Notes under the pieces: model-generated
Database searches by the model: none
What the model was told of the DNA's origin: nothing
The model's input: only the letters and a program-made list of their open reading frames with translations
Position numbers and translations under genes: made by a program
Shown: positions 7,927 through 20,286 of the stretch, in pieces
Position numbering within the stretch: the first letter of the stretch is position 1
Layout of the letters: every line of letters begins with the position of its first letter
NCBI GenBank assembly: GCA_035942915.1
Contig: DASZCR010000065.1
Span: forward strand, 1 to 40,959
Direction: 5' to 3'
DNA from: DASZCR01 sp035942915
Lineage (GTDB): Bacteria; Acidobacteriota; Blastocatellia; Pyrinomonadales; Pyrinomonadaceae
Length of the DNA: 40,959 nt

Positions 7927-8000
7927 GTGATGGGTGATAAGTGATGGGTGATAGGAGAAAACAGGGCTTTTCTTATCACCTATCACCCATCACCTATCAC
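7927..8000. repeat. GTGATRR heptad palindrome, copy B
   Basis: The left arm from 7927 reads GTGATGG, GTGATAA, GTGATGG, GTGATAG. The right arm ends at 8000 and is the inverted complement of four similar units. The spacer AAAACAGGGCTTTTC is short and A-then-T rich, so the transcript of either strand could fold into a long hairpin. It begins 5 nt after the rho stop codon. Confidence 0.85.
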
Positions 8001-8005
8001 TTGAT

Positions 8006-9469
<1,464 letters not shown>

Positions 9470-9864
9470 TTCCGTTCTTCTCTATCAGCGGAGCGCGGGA
9501 GCTAACCGTTCGCGCTAATGTTTCATCTCTTCGGGGGCGCTACGCGCGATAGGCGACGCCCGCGTCTTGTCCTGTGCATTAAGGTTTAAATGAATGCCGA
9601 TTTTGTGTCGGGATCGACGCCTTTTGGTGCGCCGCGCGCCGCAACGGGACGCGTGCGCCTGTGGTGGGCCGCTCTGCCCTGTGGCTGGGGCGCGGCCGGT
9701 GGTCGCTCGCGCCTCTCGCATCTTGGACGACACCGGCCGGGCGTCGCCCGCTTAAACTTTCCCCTCTGAATTTTTGACGGGATTATAGCAACCTTCTTTC
9801 GATGCGGCGAATGCCCGGCGGGTAGCCCGCGCCCGCCGGACGCTCGGATTTCCAAGAGGGGGAA
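9470..9864 (-). other. 395-nt rho leader / engB-rho intergenic region
   Basis: No convincing gene. Two Arg/Ala-rich frames cross it, but neither has a ribosome binding site or a recognisable motif. The only strong signal is the promoter at 9782-9790, which would make about 300 nt of this region the 5' untranslated leader of rho. Confidence 0.5.
9782..9790 (-). promoter_or_regulatory. Extended -10 promoter (TGCTATAAT) for rho
   Basis: The minus strand reads TGCTATAAT, a perfect -10 hexamer with the extended TGn motif; no good -35 is visible, which extended -10 promoters tolerate. The start is predicted near 9775, about 305 nt upstream of the rho ATG. Confidence 0.6.
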
Positions 9865-10482
9865 TTAGGAGCCGGTTATGGCCTCTTCGATAGCGCGCCA
9901 CAGTTGGTCGCGCCCGCGTCCGGTGACTGCTGAGTAAGTCACTATCTCGCCGCCCGCTTGCCGCCCGCTTGGGTCGCTCGCTTCGTCTGCGCCCAAGACC
10001 TGACGCGCGCGCGCAAGCGACTTCCGTAACTCGTTGTGAGAGAGCTTATCGGATTTGGTGGCAACGGTGAGAAACGGCTTGCCGTTCGCTCTGAGCCATT
10101 CTCTGAGCTGCAAATCCAAGGTTGTGGGTTCGTGGCGCGAATCTACGATTTGAATTGATAGCACAAGCGACGCGCGCTTGGCAAGGTAGTTCGTCACAAA
10201 GGCGCCCCACGACTGGCGAATCGCCTTCGGCACGCGCGCGTAACCGTAACCGGGGAGGTCAACGAAGCGGAAACTGCGGTTGATGAGGAAGAAGTTGAGA
10301 GCCTGCGTCCTGCCGGGCGTCGAGGAGGTGCGCGCCAGACCGCGCACGCCGAGCATCGAGTTAATCAAACTCGACTTGCCGACGTTCGAGCGGCCGAGGA
10401 AAGCGACCTCCGGCATATCCTCCGGCGGCCAGTGCGACTCCTCAAACGCGCTCTTGAGAAACTCCGCGCTCGTGACTTTCAT
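9865..10482 (-). CDS. engB: Ribosome-biogenesis GTPase EngB/YsxC
   Basis: A 205-aa TRAFAC GTPase needed for large ribosomal subunit assembly. G1 GRSNVGKSS is at residues 30-38, the G2 Thr lies in TSSTPGRTQ, G3 is DLPGYG, G4 is TKSD and G5 is the YSAVTGRG region. The start is placed at MKVTSAEFLKSA (10482), the normal family N-terminus; the longer frame to 10548 merely translates the heptad palindrome. No Shine-Dalgarno sequence precedes the ATG because palindrome C ends 8 nt away. An odd in-frame insertion near residues 170-184 (ASDPSGRQAGGE) is partly encoded by an 11-bp tandem repeat (9949-9970). The gene follows the 147-aa unknown and lon, a common bacterial neighbourhood. Confidence 0.95.
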   Translation of the reverse strand: MKVTSAEFLKSAFEESHWPPEDMPEVAFLGRSNVGKSSLINSMLGVRGLARTSSTPGRTQALNFFLINRSFRFVDLPGYGYARVPKAIRQSWGAFVTNYLAKRASLVLSIQIVDSRHEPTTLDLQLREWLRANGKPFLTVATKSDKLSHNELRKSLARARQVLGADEASDPSGRQAGGEIVTYSAVTGRGRDQLWRAIEEAITGS

Positions 10483-10490
10483 AGAGACAA

Positions 10491-10562
10491 GTGATAGGTG
10501 ATGGGTGATAAGTGATAAGAGAAAAGCTTCTTTCTTATCACCTGTCACTCATCACCTATCAC
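10491..10562. repeat. GTGATRR heptad palindrome, copy C
   Basis: The left arm from 10491 reads GTGATAG, GTGATGG, GTGATAA, GTGATAA. The right arm ends at 10562 and carries the inverted units, with spacer AGAGAAAAGCTTCTTTCTT. In transcription direction it begins 5 nt after the stop of the 147-aa gene and ends 8 nt before the engB start codon. Confidence 0.85.
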
Positions 10563-10567
10563 AGCTT

Positions 10568-11011
10568 TCAGGCTTTGGCCGTTTCGGAGTTGGCGTTGCG
10601 TTGGGCGGCGATGCGGCGCGACATCTGGCGCAGGTGTTCGAGGCGCTGCTCGGCGTCGGGCATACGCATCACGAGTTGTTCGAGGTGCGGCAGATAGCGC
10701 GGGCCTGTGATGGCGCGAATCTCGGAGACGAAGGGTTGAATTTTGGCGTAGACGAAGGCGTGCTCGCCGTTCGCGTCGTTGAACATCTGCTCGTCTATCG
10801 CGCCGTGATTGACCATCGAGCAGGCCATGTCCCAGTAGGTCGTGACCATGCGGAGGTAGGCGCTGTGCTCGCCGGTGTAGGTGTCGATAATCTCCTGCGC
10901 GCTGTCCGGGTTGAAGGACATCATCCAGTTGCGCGCCTTCCGCATCGTCTCGTCGCGGCGCAATTCGTAGAGTTTAAGAATCAACTCGGCGCTCTTCTCT
11001 TTGTCGGCCAT
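10568..11011 (-). CDS. Uncharacterised 147-aa protein between lon and engB
   Basis: A soluble, mostly alpha-helical protein with no signal peptide or membrane segment; no family was recognised. It is rich in Met, Glu, Arg and Tyr, with amphipathic helices such as AELILKLYELRRDETMRKARNW and LPHLEQLVMRMPDAEQRLEHL. An aromatic/acidic central region (TTYWDMACSMVNHGAIDEQMFND) could be a ligand- or partner-binding surface. ATG at 11011 is preceded by AAGGAGA at about 11 nt. It sits 174 nt after lon on the same strand, separated from it by a hairpin, and 85 nt before engB. Its place in the proteostasis/ribosome-assembly block suggests a housekeeping role, which is inference only. Confidence 0.8.
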   Translation of the reverse strand: MADKEKSAELILKLYELRRDETMRKARNWMMSFNPDSAQEIIDTYTGEHSAYLRMVTTYWDMACSMVNHGAIDEQMFNDANGEHAFVYAKIQPFVSEIRAITGPRYLPHLEQLVMRMPDAEQRLEHLRQMSRRIAAQRNANSETAKA

Positions 11012-11136
11012 GTGTGTGATGTCTCCTTATCAGTGTTCGGGGCGTCGTGTGCGTGTAGGACAGCGCCCGCATCGCCTCTCGGACGCGGACGCCTCCGTGC
11101 TCTTTCTGCGTGGTCTGATGTGATGAGTAGTTGCGG

Positions 11137-11167
11137 GAGAGACGCGCACTGGCTGTGCGCGTCTCTC
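11137..11167 (-). terminator. Strong hairpin after lon
   Basis: A perfect 13-bp stem GAGAGACGCGCAC/GTGCGCGTCTCTC with a 5-nt loop (TGGCT), 18 nt beyond the lon stop. There is no U-run on either strand, so it is a terminator-like or mRNA-stabilising structure, possibly working with Rho. Confidence 0.55.
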
Positions 11168-11185
11168 CTCTGATTACAGGTGGTG

Positions 11186-13618
<2,433 letters not shown>

Positions 13619-13764
13619 AGTTAAAAAATCTCTCGACTCGACTGCTAATGGTGCAAAGGGCGAGTCGCTGGAGAAAACACGCGCTCGCCCTGTGCCCAAG
13701 ACTGCCTAAGATTCTAAACCATTTCGCCATCGTGCGCCACAAGTCAGGAAAAAAGGCAAAGGAA

Positions 13765-13818
13765 AAAGGCAAAAGTGAAGAACAGAGGCCGTTGCCTGAG
13801 GTCTTCGCTTCTGCCTTT
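13765..13818 (-). repeat. Imperfect hairpin AAAGGCARAAG between clpX and lon
   Basis: AAAGGCAAAAGTGAAG (13765-13780) pairs with CTTCGCTTCTGCCTTT (13803-13818); the two mismatches become G-U wobbles on one strand. On the minus strand the hairpin lies 23 nt after the clpX stop and is followed by a T-rich tract, so it could terminate clpX transcription. The neighbouring direct copies of AAAAAGGCAAA suggest a repeat-derived element unrelated to the GTGATRR family. Confidence 0.5.
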
Positions 13819-13841
13819 CATTACGAACTTGCGCCCTGCGC

Positions 13842-15083
<1,242 letters not shown>

Positions 15084-15236
15084 AGGCGTTCTTTGAGGGA
15101 GCTTTCGGTCTTCGAGCGTTTGGAACTGTCGTCTTTGACGAGCGGCTCGCCTAATCGGGGGCTTGCGAGCGCGGACGAAAAAACCGCTATTGCCCGTGCG
15201 TTGCCTGCGCGGTCAGGACTTGTCGTCCTTTGCGAC

Positions 15237-15287
15237 TATCGCACGCCACCCGAACATCTTACAACGCCTGTTCGGGTGCGTGCGATA
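15237..15287 (-). terminator. 19-bp hairpin between clpP and clpX
   Basis: TATCGCACGC-C-ACCCGAACA (15237-15256) pairs with TGTTCGGGTGCGTGCGATA (15269-15287): 19 bp, one bulged base and a 12-nt loop. It lies 38 nt after the clpP stop. AAAATTTT abuts the 15287 side; the clpX side has no U-run. It may partially uncouple clpX from tig-clpP or stabilise the clpP mRNA. The rest of 15084-15324 has no gene. Confidence 0.55.
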
Positions 15288-15324
15288 AAATTTTCAAAAG
15301 CTGCCGTGCGGCGCATCCGCGCGT

Positions 15325-15909
15325 TTACTCGCGATGCGCGATGACTTCGTCGATGAGTCCGTACTCCTTGGCCTGCATCGCCGACATGATGCGGTCGCGT
15401 TCCACGTCGCGCTCGATGATGTCGTAAGGCTGACCGGTGTGTTTGGCGAGGATGTTCGAGGTCAACTCGCGCATGCGCAGGATTTCCTCGGCCATGATGC
15501 GGATGTCCGTCGCCTGACCCTGCGCGCCTCCCGACGGTTGGTGGATGAGGATGCGCGAGTTCGGCAGGGCGAAGCGTTTGCCCTTCGCGCCCGCCGCCAA
15601 AAGCAGCGCCGCCATCGAGGCACACTGTCCGACGCAGATGGTCGTCACGTCGGGACGGATAAACTGCATCGTGTCGTAGATAGCCATCCCGGCCGTAATC
15701 GAACCGCCCGGCGAGTTGATGTAGAGGTTGATGTCCTTCTCCGGGTCTTCCGCTTCGAGAAAGAGCAGTTGCGCGACGATGAGGTTCGCAATCTGGTCGT
15801 CAATCGGCGTACCGATGAAAATGATGTTGTCTTTGAGGAGACGCGAGTAGATGTCGAACGCGCGCTCGCCGCGCGACGTTTGCTCGACAACCATTGGGAC
15901 TAATGCCAT
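15325..15909 (-). CDS. clpP: ClpP, proteolytic subunit of ClpXP
   Basis: A 194-aa serine peptidase that forms the barrel of ClpXP. The catalytic triad is S98 (GQCASMAA), H123 (ILIHQPSGG) and D172 (VERDRIM). The SPGGS strand (66-70) positions substrate. The N-terminus [25 protein letters not shown] is typical, so the start is 15909; the longer upstream frame is Arg-rich read-through of the tig gene in another frame. GGAG lies about 11 nt upstream. It starts 34 nt after the tig stop, so the two are probably cotranscribed. Confidence 0.97.
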   Translation of the reverse strand: MALVPMVVEQTSRGERAFDIYSRLLKDNIIFIGTPIDDQIANLIVAQLLFLEAEDPEKDINLYINSPGGSITAGMAIYDTMQFIRPDVTTICVGQCASMAALLLAAGAKGKRFALPNSRILIHQPSGGAQGQATDIRIMAEEILRMRELTSNILAKHTGQPYDIIERDVERDRIMSAMQAKEYGLIDEVIAHRE

Positions 15910-15943
15910 CGCTTTTAAAACTCCGAGTGTGCTTCGGCGGCTG

Positions 15944-17365
15944 CTATCCGGCCGCTTCCTGTGAGCCTTCCGCTCGTCCCGCCTGCGCGGCGTCGTCCGC
16001 CGTCGTGACTTCGCCGCTCGCGGCTGCGTCCGCCGTCTCCGGCGCAGGCACTTCATCGCGCCATTCTTCATCGCGGACGTTCGCATTTTCAACCAGCAGG
16101 TCGAGCGCCTTACGGTTGCGTAACCTGTCGGCGATGCTACGTTCGCCTCCCTGCTTTGTCAAGGCAGCGCGCACTTGCTCAACAGACTGTCCGGAGTGCT
16201 CGGCGAGGCGTTGGATTTCTTCCTCAATCTCTTCGTCCGAGACCTCTATCTGCTCGTCTTCGGCGATGCGTTCAAGCAGCAGCGAGCCGCGCAAATCGTC
16301 GATGGCGCGCCCGCGCATCATCTCGCGCAAACCCTCCCAGTTGAGTTGCTCGCTGCGCGGATCCATGCCGCGCTGCATCATGTTGCGGACGGTCGATTGC
16401 AACAACTGATTGGCCTGATATTCAACGAGCGATTCGGGCAGTTCAAACTGATGCGCCGCGATGAGTTTGCCGAGCACTTCGTCGCGCAGGCGATGTTCGG
16501 CTTCGTAGTCGGCGCGCATCTCCAGATTCTCGCGGACGCGCTCGCGCAGGCGCGCCACCGAATCAATCTCCTCTTCGCCGAGGCTGCGCGCCCACTCGTC
16601 ATCCAACTCCGGCACTTCCTTGCGCCTGATGGCCGTCACCGTCGCCGTGTATTCAATCTCTTTCCCGGCCAGCCCCGGCGCGGAGAAGTCTTCCGGGTAT
16701 GTGACGCGGAAGGTCTTCACGTCGTCGGGGCGCATGCCCATCAGGTTGTCGTTGAACTCGGCGACGACACCCTCGCCGCCAACTTCCACCTCAACCTCGT
16801 CAACCTTGATGTCTTCCTCTTCCGGCTGGTCGAGATAGCGGCCGACGAAGTTGACCGTCACGGTGTCGCCCAACCCGGCGGGGCGGTCTTCGACCGGCTG
16901 AAGCGAAGCGGAGGATTCGCGCATCTCTTCAATCATGCGGTCAACCATCTCGTCCGTCACGGGACGCTTGCGCCGCACGGCCTCGATGCCCTTGTAGTCT
17001 CCGATTTCGACTTCGGGCAGCACCTCGACGTGTGCGTGCAGCGAGACGGGCGCGTCGCCGAAGTGTTCAAGCCCCTCGTTTTCGAGATGCACGTCCGGCT
17101 CGCCGATGACCTGTAGACCGCTTTCCTGAAGCGCGCGGTTGACGGCTTCGGGCACAATCTTCTGTAAGACCTCGCCGCGAATCTCGTTCTTGTAGCGCGT
17201 GCGAACGACGCCTCGCGGGGCGTGGCCTTTGCGGAAGCCGGGCACGTTGGCGAGTTGCGCGTAGCGGTCGCTAACGCGGTCGTACTCGGCGCGCACGTCG
17301 TCGGCCGCAATCTCGATGTGGAACTCTTTACGGGTGGGCGAAACGTCCTTAATTTCCGTCTTCAT
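15944..17365 (-). CDS. tig: Trigger factor
   Basis: A 473-aa ribosome-associated chaperone and peptidyl-prolyl isomerase. The N-terminal ribosome-binding domain has the signature [10 protein letters not shown] (about residues 42-51). The FKBP-type domain spans about 155-240 ([13 protein letters not shown] through [21 protein letters not shown]), and a long helical C-terminal arm follows. The last ~40 residues are Ala/Glu/Asp-rich low complexity. The start was placed at ATG 17365 ([14 protein letters not shown]); a TTG two codons earlier is also possible. The Shine-Dalgarno sequence is weak, with GGGAGG 20 nt away. It heads the tig-clpP-clpX-lon series and follows tRNA-Leu. Confidence 0.96.
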   Translation of the reverse strand: MKTEIKDVSPTRKEFHIEIAADDVRAEYDRVSDRYAQLANVPGFRKGHAPRGVVRTRYKNEIRGEVLQKIVPEAVNRALQESGLQVIGEPDVHLENEGLEHFGDAPVSLHAHVEVLPEVEIGDYKGIEAVRRKRPVTDEMVDRMIEEMRESSASLQPVEDRPAGLGDTVTVNFVGRYLDQPEEEDIKVDEVEVEVGGEGVVAEFNDNLMGMRPDDVKTFRVTYPEDFSAPGLAGKEIEYTATVTAIRRKEVPELDDEWARSLGEEEIDSVARLRERVRENLEMRADYEAEHRLRDEVLGKLIAAHQFELPESLVEYQANQLLQSTVRNMMQRGMDPRSEQLNWEGLREMMRGRAIDDLRGSLLLERIAEDEQIEVSDEEIEEEIQRLAEHSGQSVEQVRAALTKQGGERSIADRLRNRKALDLLVENANVRDEEWRDEVPAPETADAAASGEVTTADDAAQAGRAEGSQEAAG

Positions 17366-17468
17366 AAACAAACTGAAAAGCCCGCCTCCCGGAGCCTCGA
17401 CGTGCGAGGGCGCTTTCAGAGAGCGGCGGGCGTCCTTCCGGTAATTTTCACCTGAAAACTCTACTCAA

Positions 17469-17550
17469 TGCGAAAGGGGGGACTCGAACCCCCACCCCTT
17501 GCGGGACCAGATCCTAAGTCTGGCGCGGCTGCCAATTACGCCACTTTCGC
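17469..17550 (-). tRNA. tRNA-Leu (anticodon TAG)
   Basis: An 82-nt class II tRNA: acceptor GCGAAAG/CTTTCGC with discriminator A, anticodon stem CCAGA/TCTGG around CTTAGGA (anticodon at 17514-17516), long variable arm TCCCGCAAGGGG, and T-arm GGGGG-TTCGAGT-CCCCC. The 3' CCA is not encoded. It lies about 100 nt upstream of tig on the same strand. Confidence 0.95.
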
Positions 17551-17713
17551 GCGTCTCTCGCTCGAACGAGCGAGATTAAAGGATTGGGTCGCGAATGTCT
17601 AGCGGCTCGCCCATCAAGCGGCTGTGCGCCTCCGGGTCTCTACGGCGCGAGATTTAGTTTCACGCGGCGAAGACCTAGAGGCGCAAGGTCAGGAGGTGGC
17701 GGTCAATCGATGC

Positions 17714-18472
17714 TCAGGGCGAGGACGGAACGGTCAGGCGTGTGAGAGTCGAGGAGGCGGCTGTCTCGTGGTCGTGCAGGAGCACGTCGAAGGTGCGACC
17801 GCTGATGCCTGCGAGGTCTTCGGATGAGACGTTTAACTCCTGTCGGCTGGTGGCGACGACGCCGTAGTCGATGAACTTGACGACCTTGCCGCCCGCCAGC
17901 AGCGTCACGCTGTAGCGCGCGCGCTCCGAAAAAGTGCCATCGAAGGTCAGCCACACGTCGGAGTTGGCGCGTCTGAGCGCACGCAGAGAAGGCGAGCACT
18001 CGTCCCTGCGTCCGCCCCTCGGCAGATAGAAGACGCAGGTGCGCAAGGTGGCGAGCCGCTCTCTGGTGAAGCCGTTGAAGACGCCGACTTCGACCATGTA
18101 GCGACCGGCGATGCTGCCTTCACCGAAGTTGAAGGTGTCGTCGAGCGTGATGGTCTGAAACTGTCTGAGACGCTCGACGACCGGCCCCGCCTCGCGCGTG
18201 CGCGTACGCAGTTCGTCCTGCTCGGTCTCCTTGCCGTCCTCGTCCTTGACCTTGACGCGCTCGTAGAACGAATAGCTGACGCTCGTGTAGAAAGATTCGG
18301 TGATGTCTTTGAGAGCGATAATCTCGACCTTCAGTTGGTCGCCTGAGCGGAAGTCGTTGCCGTTGGTCTTGACGGCGAGGTTTCCGCCCTGCCACTGCGC
18401 ACGCGCTTCCGGCGCAGCGAGCAAGAGCAGCAGGAGCAGCGCCGACGCCGGAACGAACAAGAATCTCTTCAT
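17714..18472 (-). CDS. Secreted hypothetical protein
   Basis: A 252-aa exported protein of unknown function. Residues 1-26 form a classic signal peptide (MKRFLFVPASALLLLLLLAA, cleavage after ARA). The mature part has strand-like segments (NLAVKTNG, LKVEIIAL, YMVEVGVF, YSVTLLAGG, FDVLLHD) that suggest two beta-sandwich domains, separated by a charged insert (KVKDEDGKETEQDELRTRTREAG). A Cys pair (TCVFYLPRGGRRDEC) could form a disulfide. ATG at 18472 has GGAGG 5-6 nt upstream. The neighbours, tRNA-Leu and a DUF2071 gene, give no functional clue. No named family was recognised. Confidence 0.75.
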   Translation of the reverse strand: MKRFLFVPASALLLLLLLAAPEARAQWQGGNLAVKTNGNDFRSGDQLKVEIIALKDITESFYTSVSYSFYERVKVKDEDGKETEQDELRTRTREAGPVVERLRQFQTITLDDTFNFGEGSIAGRYMVEVGVFNGFTRERLATLRTCVFYLPRGGRRDECSPSLRALRRANSDVWLTFDGTFSERARYSVTLLAGGKVVKFIDYGVVATSRQELNVSSEDLAGISGRTFDVLLHDHETAASSTLTRLTVPSSP

Positions 18473-18603
18473 GATGCCTCCGTGTGAGTGGGAGAGACCG
18501 ACAACCCGTCGAGATTGTAGACGCGCGAACCCTTCGGAAGTTCCATTATCCGGCGGCCGTCCGCGATGCGGCAAGCAGTTTCGCCGCCCGCCCGCGCGCA
18601 CGC

Positions 18604-19350
18604 CTAGACGCGGACGAGCGGCCACACATCGACTTCGATGGCGTTGGCGTAGTGCAGCAGCGGCTCGCCCGACGGGGTCGGCAGGCCGAGGGCTTCGAGC
18701 AGGTTCGACCTGTGAACGACGGCCGTCGCCGTTCGCAGAGGCCACTTCTGATGATGTATGCGGAGGCGATAGAGTTCGCCTTCGTGCTCGGAATAGAGGC
18801 AGTAGCGTTCGGTGAGGAAGAAGTCGAGCGAATCGGGTGCGGCGTGGCCGGTCGCCTCGCCGTATGTGTAAGAGGCGCGAAACTCCGCCGGGGGCGCGTC
18901 GCCGTGCGTGCGGCGCGAAGAGTATTCGACCGTCCGCCCGTGCTCTTCGAGCGACATCTCGGCGTCGTAGTAGGGAAGGTGAAAGAAGGTGCGCGCGCCG
19001 CGCACGGCGACGAGGCTGTTACAGTCCATCGACATGAACCAGACGCCGGGCACGCCTTCGTAATGGACGTAGGTGCGGACGTTCAACTCGTGCATCTCGC
19101 TCAGGCCGGGAATGGCGGGCGTGTAGGACGGGCGCACGTCCCACATCGTAAAGGGGACGATGCCGACCCACGCTTCGCCCTCGTGCGTGTCGATGGTCAG
19201 GCGTTCGGGGACGAGCGGGCGCAGCGCCGCGACGGGCACGCGCCAGTGCATGAAGAGCAGCTTGCCCCAGTTCATATGCCCGATGTTCGTGCCGTCCGGT
19301 CGCGTGCGGATGGCAAGACGGTTTTCGAGTGTCGTCGGCCCTGAGTTCAT
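18604..19350 (-). CDS. DUF2071/YqjF-family protein
   Basis: A 248-aa cytoplasmic protein. FMHWRVPVAALRPLVPERLTIDTHEGEAWVGIVPF is the characteristic N-terminal block of the DUF2071 (YqjF) family, here at about residues 33-68, and NVRTYVHYEGVPGVWFMSMD is the second conserved block. Members are related in fold to acetoacetate decarboxylase-like proteins, but no reaction is established. The start 19350 has AGGACG upstream at reasonable spacing. It is divergent from the amidase gene; the 114-nt gap holds a good promoter for the amidase. Confidence 0.85.
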   Translation of the reverse strand: MNSGPTTLENRLAIRTRPDGTNIGHMNWGKLLFMHWRVPVAALRPLVPERLTIDTHEGEAWVGIVPFTMWDVRPSYTPAIPGLSEMHELNVRTYVHYEGVPGVWFMSMDCNSLVAVRGARTFFHLPYYDAEMSLEEHGRTVEYSSRRTHGDAPPAEFRASYTYGEATGHAAPDSLDFFLTERYCLYSEHEGELYRLRIHHQKWPLRTATAVVHRSNLLEALGLPTPSGEPLLHYANAIEVDVWPLVRV

Positions 19351-19380
19351 CTGTGCTCGTCCTGTATCTTCGGATTAACG

Positions 19381-19410
19381 TTGACATCTTACCGGAACGC
19401 AACGAATAAT
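19381..19410 (+). promoter_or_regulatory. Sigma-70-like promoter for the amidase gene
   Basis: TTGACA at 19381-19386, an 18-nt spacer, and AATAAT at 19405-19410: a perfect -35 and 5 of 6 at -10. The start expected near 19417 leaves a leader of about 48 nt before the amidase ATG at 19465. Confidence 0.65.
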
Positions 19411-19464
19411 TCATCGCTTTTCGCGCCGCCTGCTAACGACTGCTCCGACGCGCCCGAACGCCAG

Positions 19465-20220
19465 ATGAAACCAATCGCTTCACTCATGCTCCTCCTGCTC
19501 GGCCTTCAGGTCTGTGCGCCCAACGCGCAGGTCAAACGCGACGCCGCGCGTCAGTCGTCGGCGCGCGAGCGTGCCGGAGCGCCGACGGTTGTCTGCATCG
19601 ACCCCGGTCATCCTTCGGAAGTTTCCAGCGGGACTGAGGAGCAGAACGGCACGAACGAGACCCGCGCGGCGTGGATGGTCGCGCTCAGGCTGCGCCGTCG
19701 TCTCGAAGAGAAGGGCTACGAGGTCTGTCTGACGAAGTCTGAAGAGTTGCAACTCGTGCGCAACCGCGAACGCGCAGAGGTGGGCAATCGCGCGCGCGCC
19801 GCGCTGATGGTCAGACTCCACTGCGACGCGTCGAGCGGTTCGGGCTTTGCCATCTATCATCCCGACCGGCAGGCGACGAAAGAGGGCGTCACAGGCCCGT
19901 CTGCGCGCATCATCGAACAGAGCGAGCGCGCCGCGCGTCTGATGCACGCGTCGATGAGCGAAGTCCTCGGCGGACTGCTCAAAGACGGCGGCGTGCGCGG
20001 CGACTCGCAGACGCTTATCGGAGGCCAGCAGGGCGCCTTGACAGGCTCCATCTTTTCCGAAGTGCCGGTCGTCCTGATAGAGATGGTCGTCTTGAGCAAT
20101 GCGCGCGATGCGGAGTTCATCAAGGGCGAGGCCGGGCAGGAGAAGATGGCCGAGGCCATCGCCGAAGGCGTCGCGCGCTTCGTCGGCGGCGCGGGCGCAT
20201 CCGCCCCCGGCAAACCATAA
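19465..20220 (+). CDS. N-acetylmuramoyl-L-alanine amidase (Amidase_3), exported
   Basis: A 251-aa predicted zinc amidase that cleaves the bond between MurNAc and the stem peptide of peptidoglycan. Residues 1-22 are a signal peptide (MKPIASLMLLLLGLQ). Zinc ligands follow the Amidase_3 pattern: H49 in IDPGHPSE, E65 in NGTNE and H119 in RLHCD; the catalytic Glu is in VLIEMVVLSN. The start at 19465 was chosen because it gives a clean signal peptide and lies just after the promoter; an upstream in-frame start at 19381 would lie on the promoter itself. The Shine-Dalgarno sequence is weak. Cys 17 does not form a good lipobox. The YARHG gene follows after 66 nt on the same strand. Confidence 0.88.
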   Translation: MKPIASLMLLLLGLQVCAPNAQVKRDAARQSSARERAGAPTVVCIDPGHPSEVSSGTEEQNGTNETRAAWMVALRLRRRLEEKGYEVCLTKSEELQLVRNRERAEVGNRARAALMVRLHCDASSGSGFAIYHPDRQATKEGVTGPSARIIEQSERAARLMHASMSEVLGGLLKDGGVRGDSQTLIGGQQGALTGSIFSEVPVVLIEMVVLSNARDAEFIKGEAGQEKMAEAIAEGVARFVGGAGASAPGKP

Positions 20221-20286
20221 GTTTCCCGGAAGGCTCGCCGCTTTCACTTTCAACTTTCAGGACGCCTGCGAAAGGAGCGTTCGACA

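Noticed and set aside
9515..9855. Possible small basic protein genes between engB and rho
   Set aside because: Two overlapping Arg/Ala-rich frames, one starting at GTG, with no ribosome binding site and no match to any ribosomal protein I know.
10483..10548. 22-residue N-terminal extension of EngB
   Set aside because: It is translation of palindrome C; the family N-terminus begins at MKVTSAEFLKSA.
17372..17460. GC-rich inverted CCCGCC/GGCGGG upstream of tig as a terminator or riboswitch
   Set aside because: Short arms, common by chance at this GC content, and no conserved riboswitch features.
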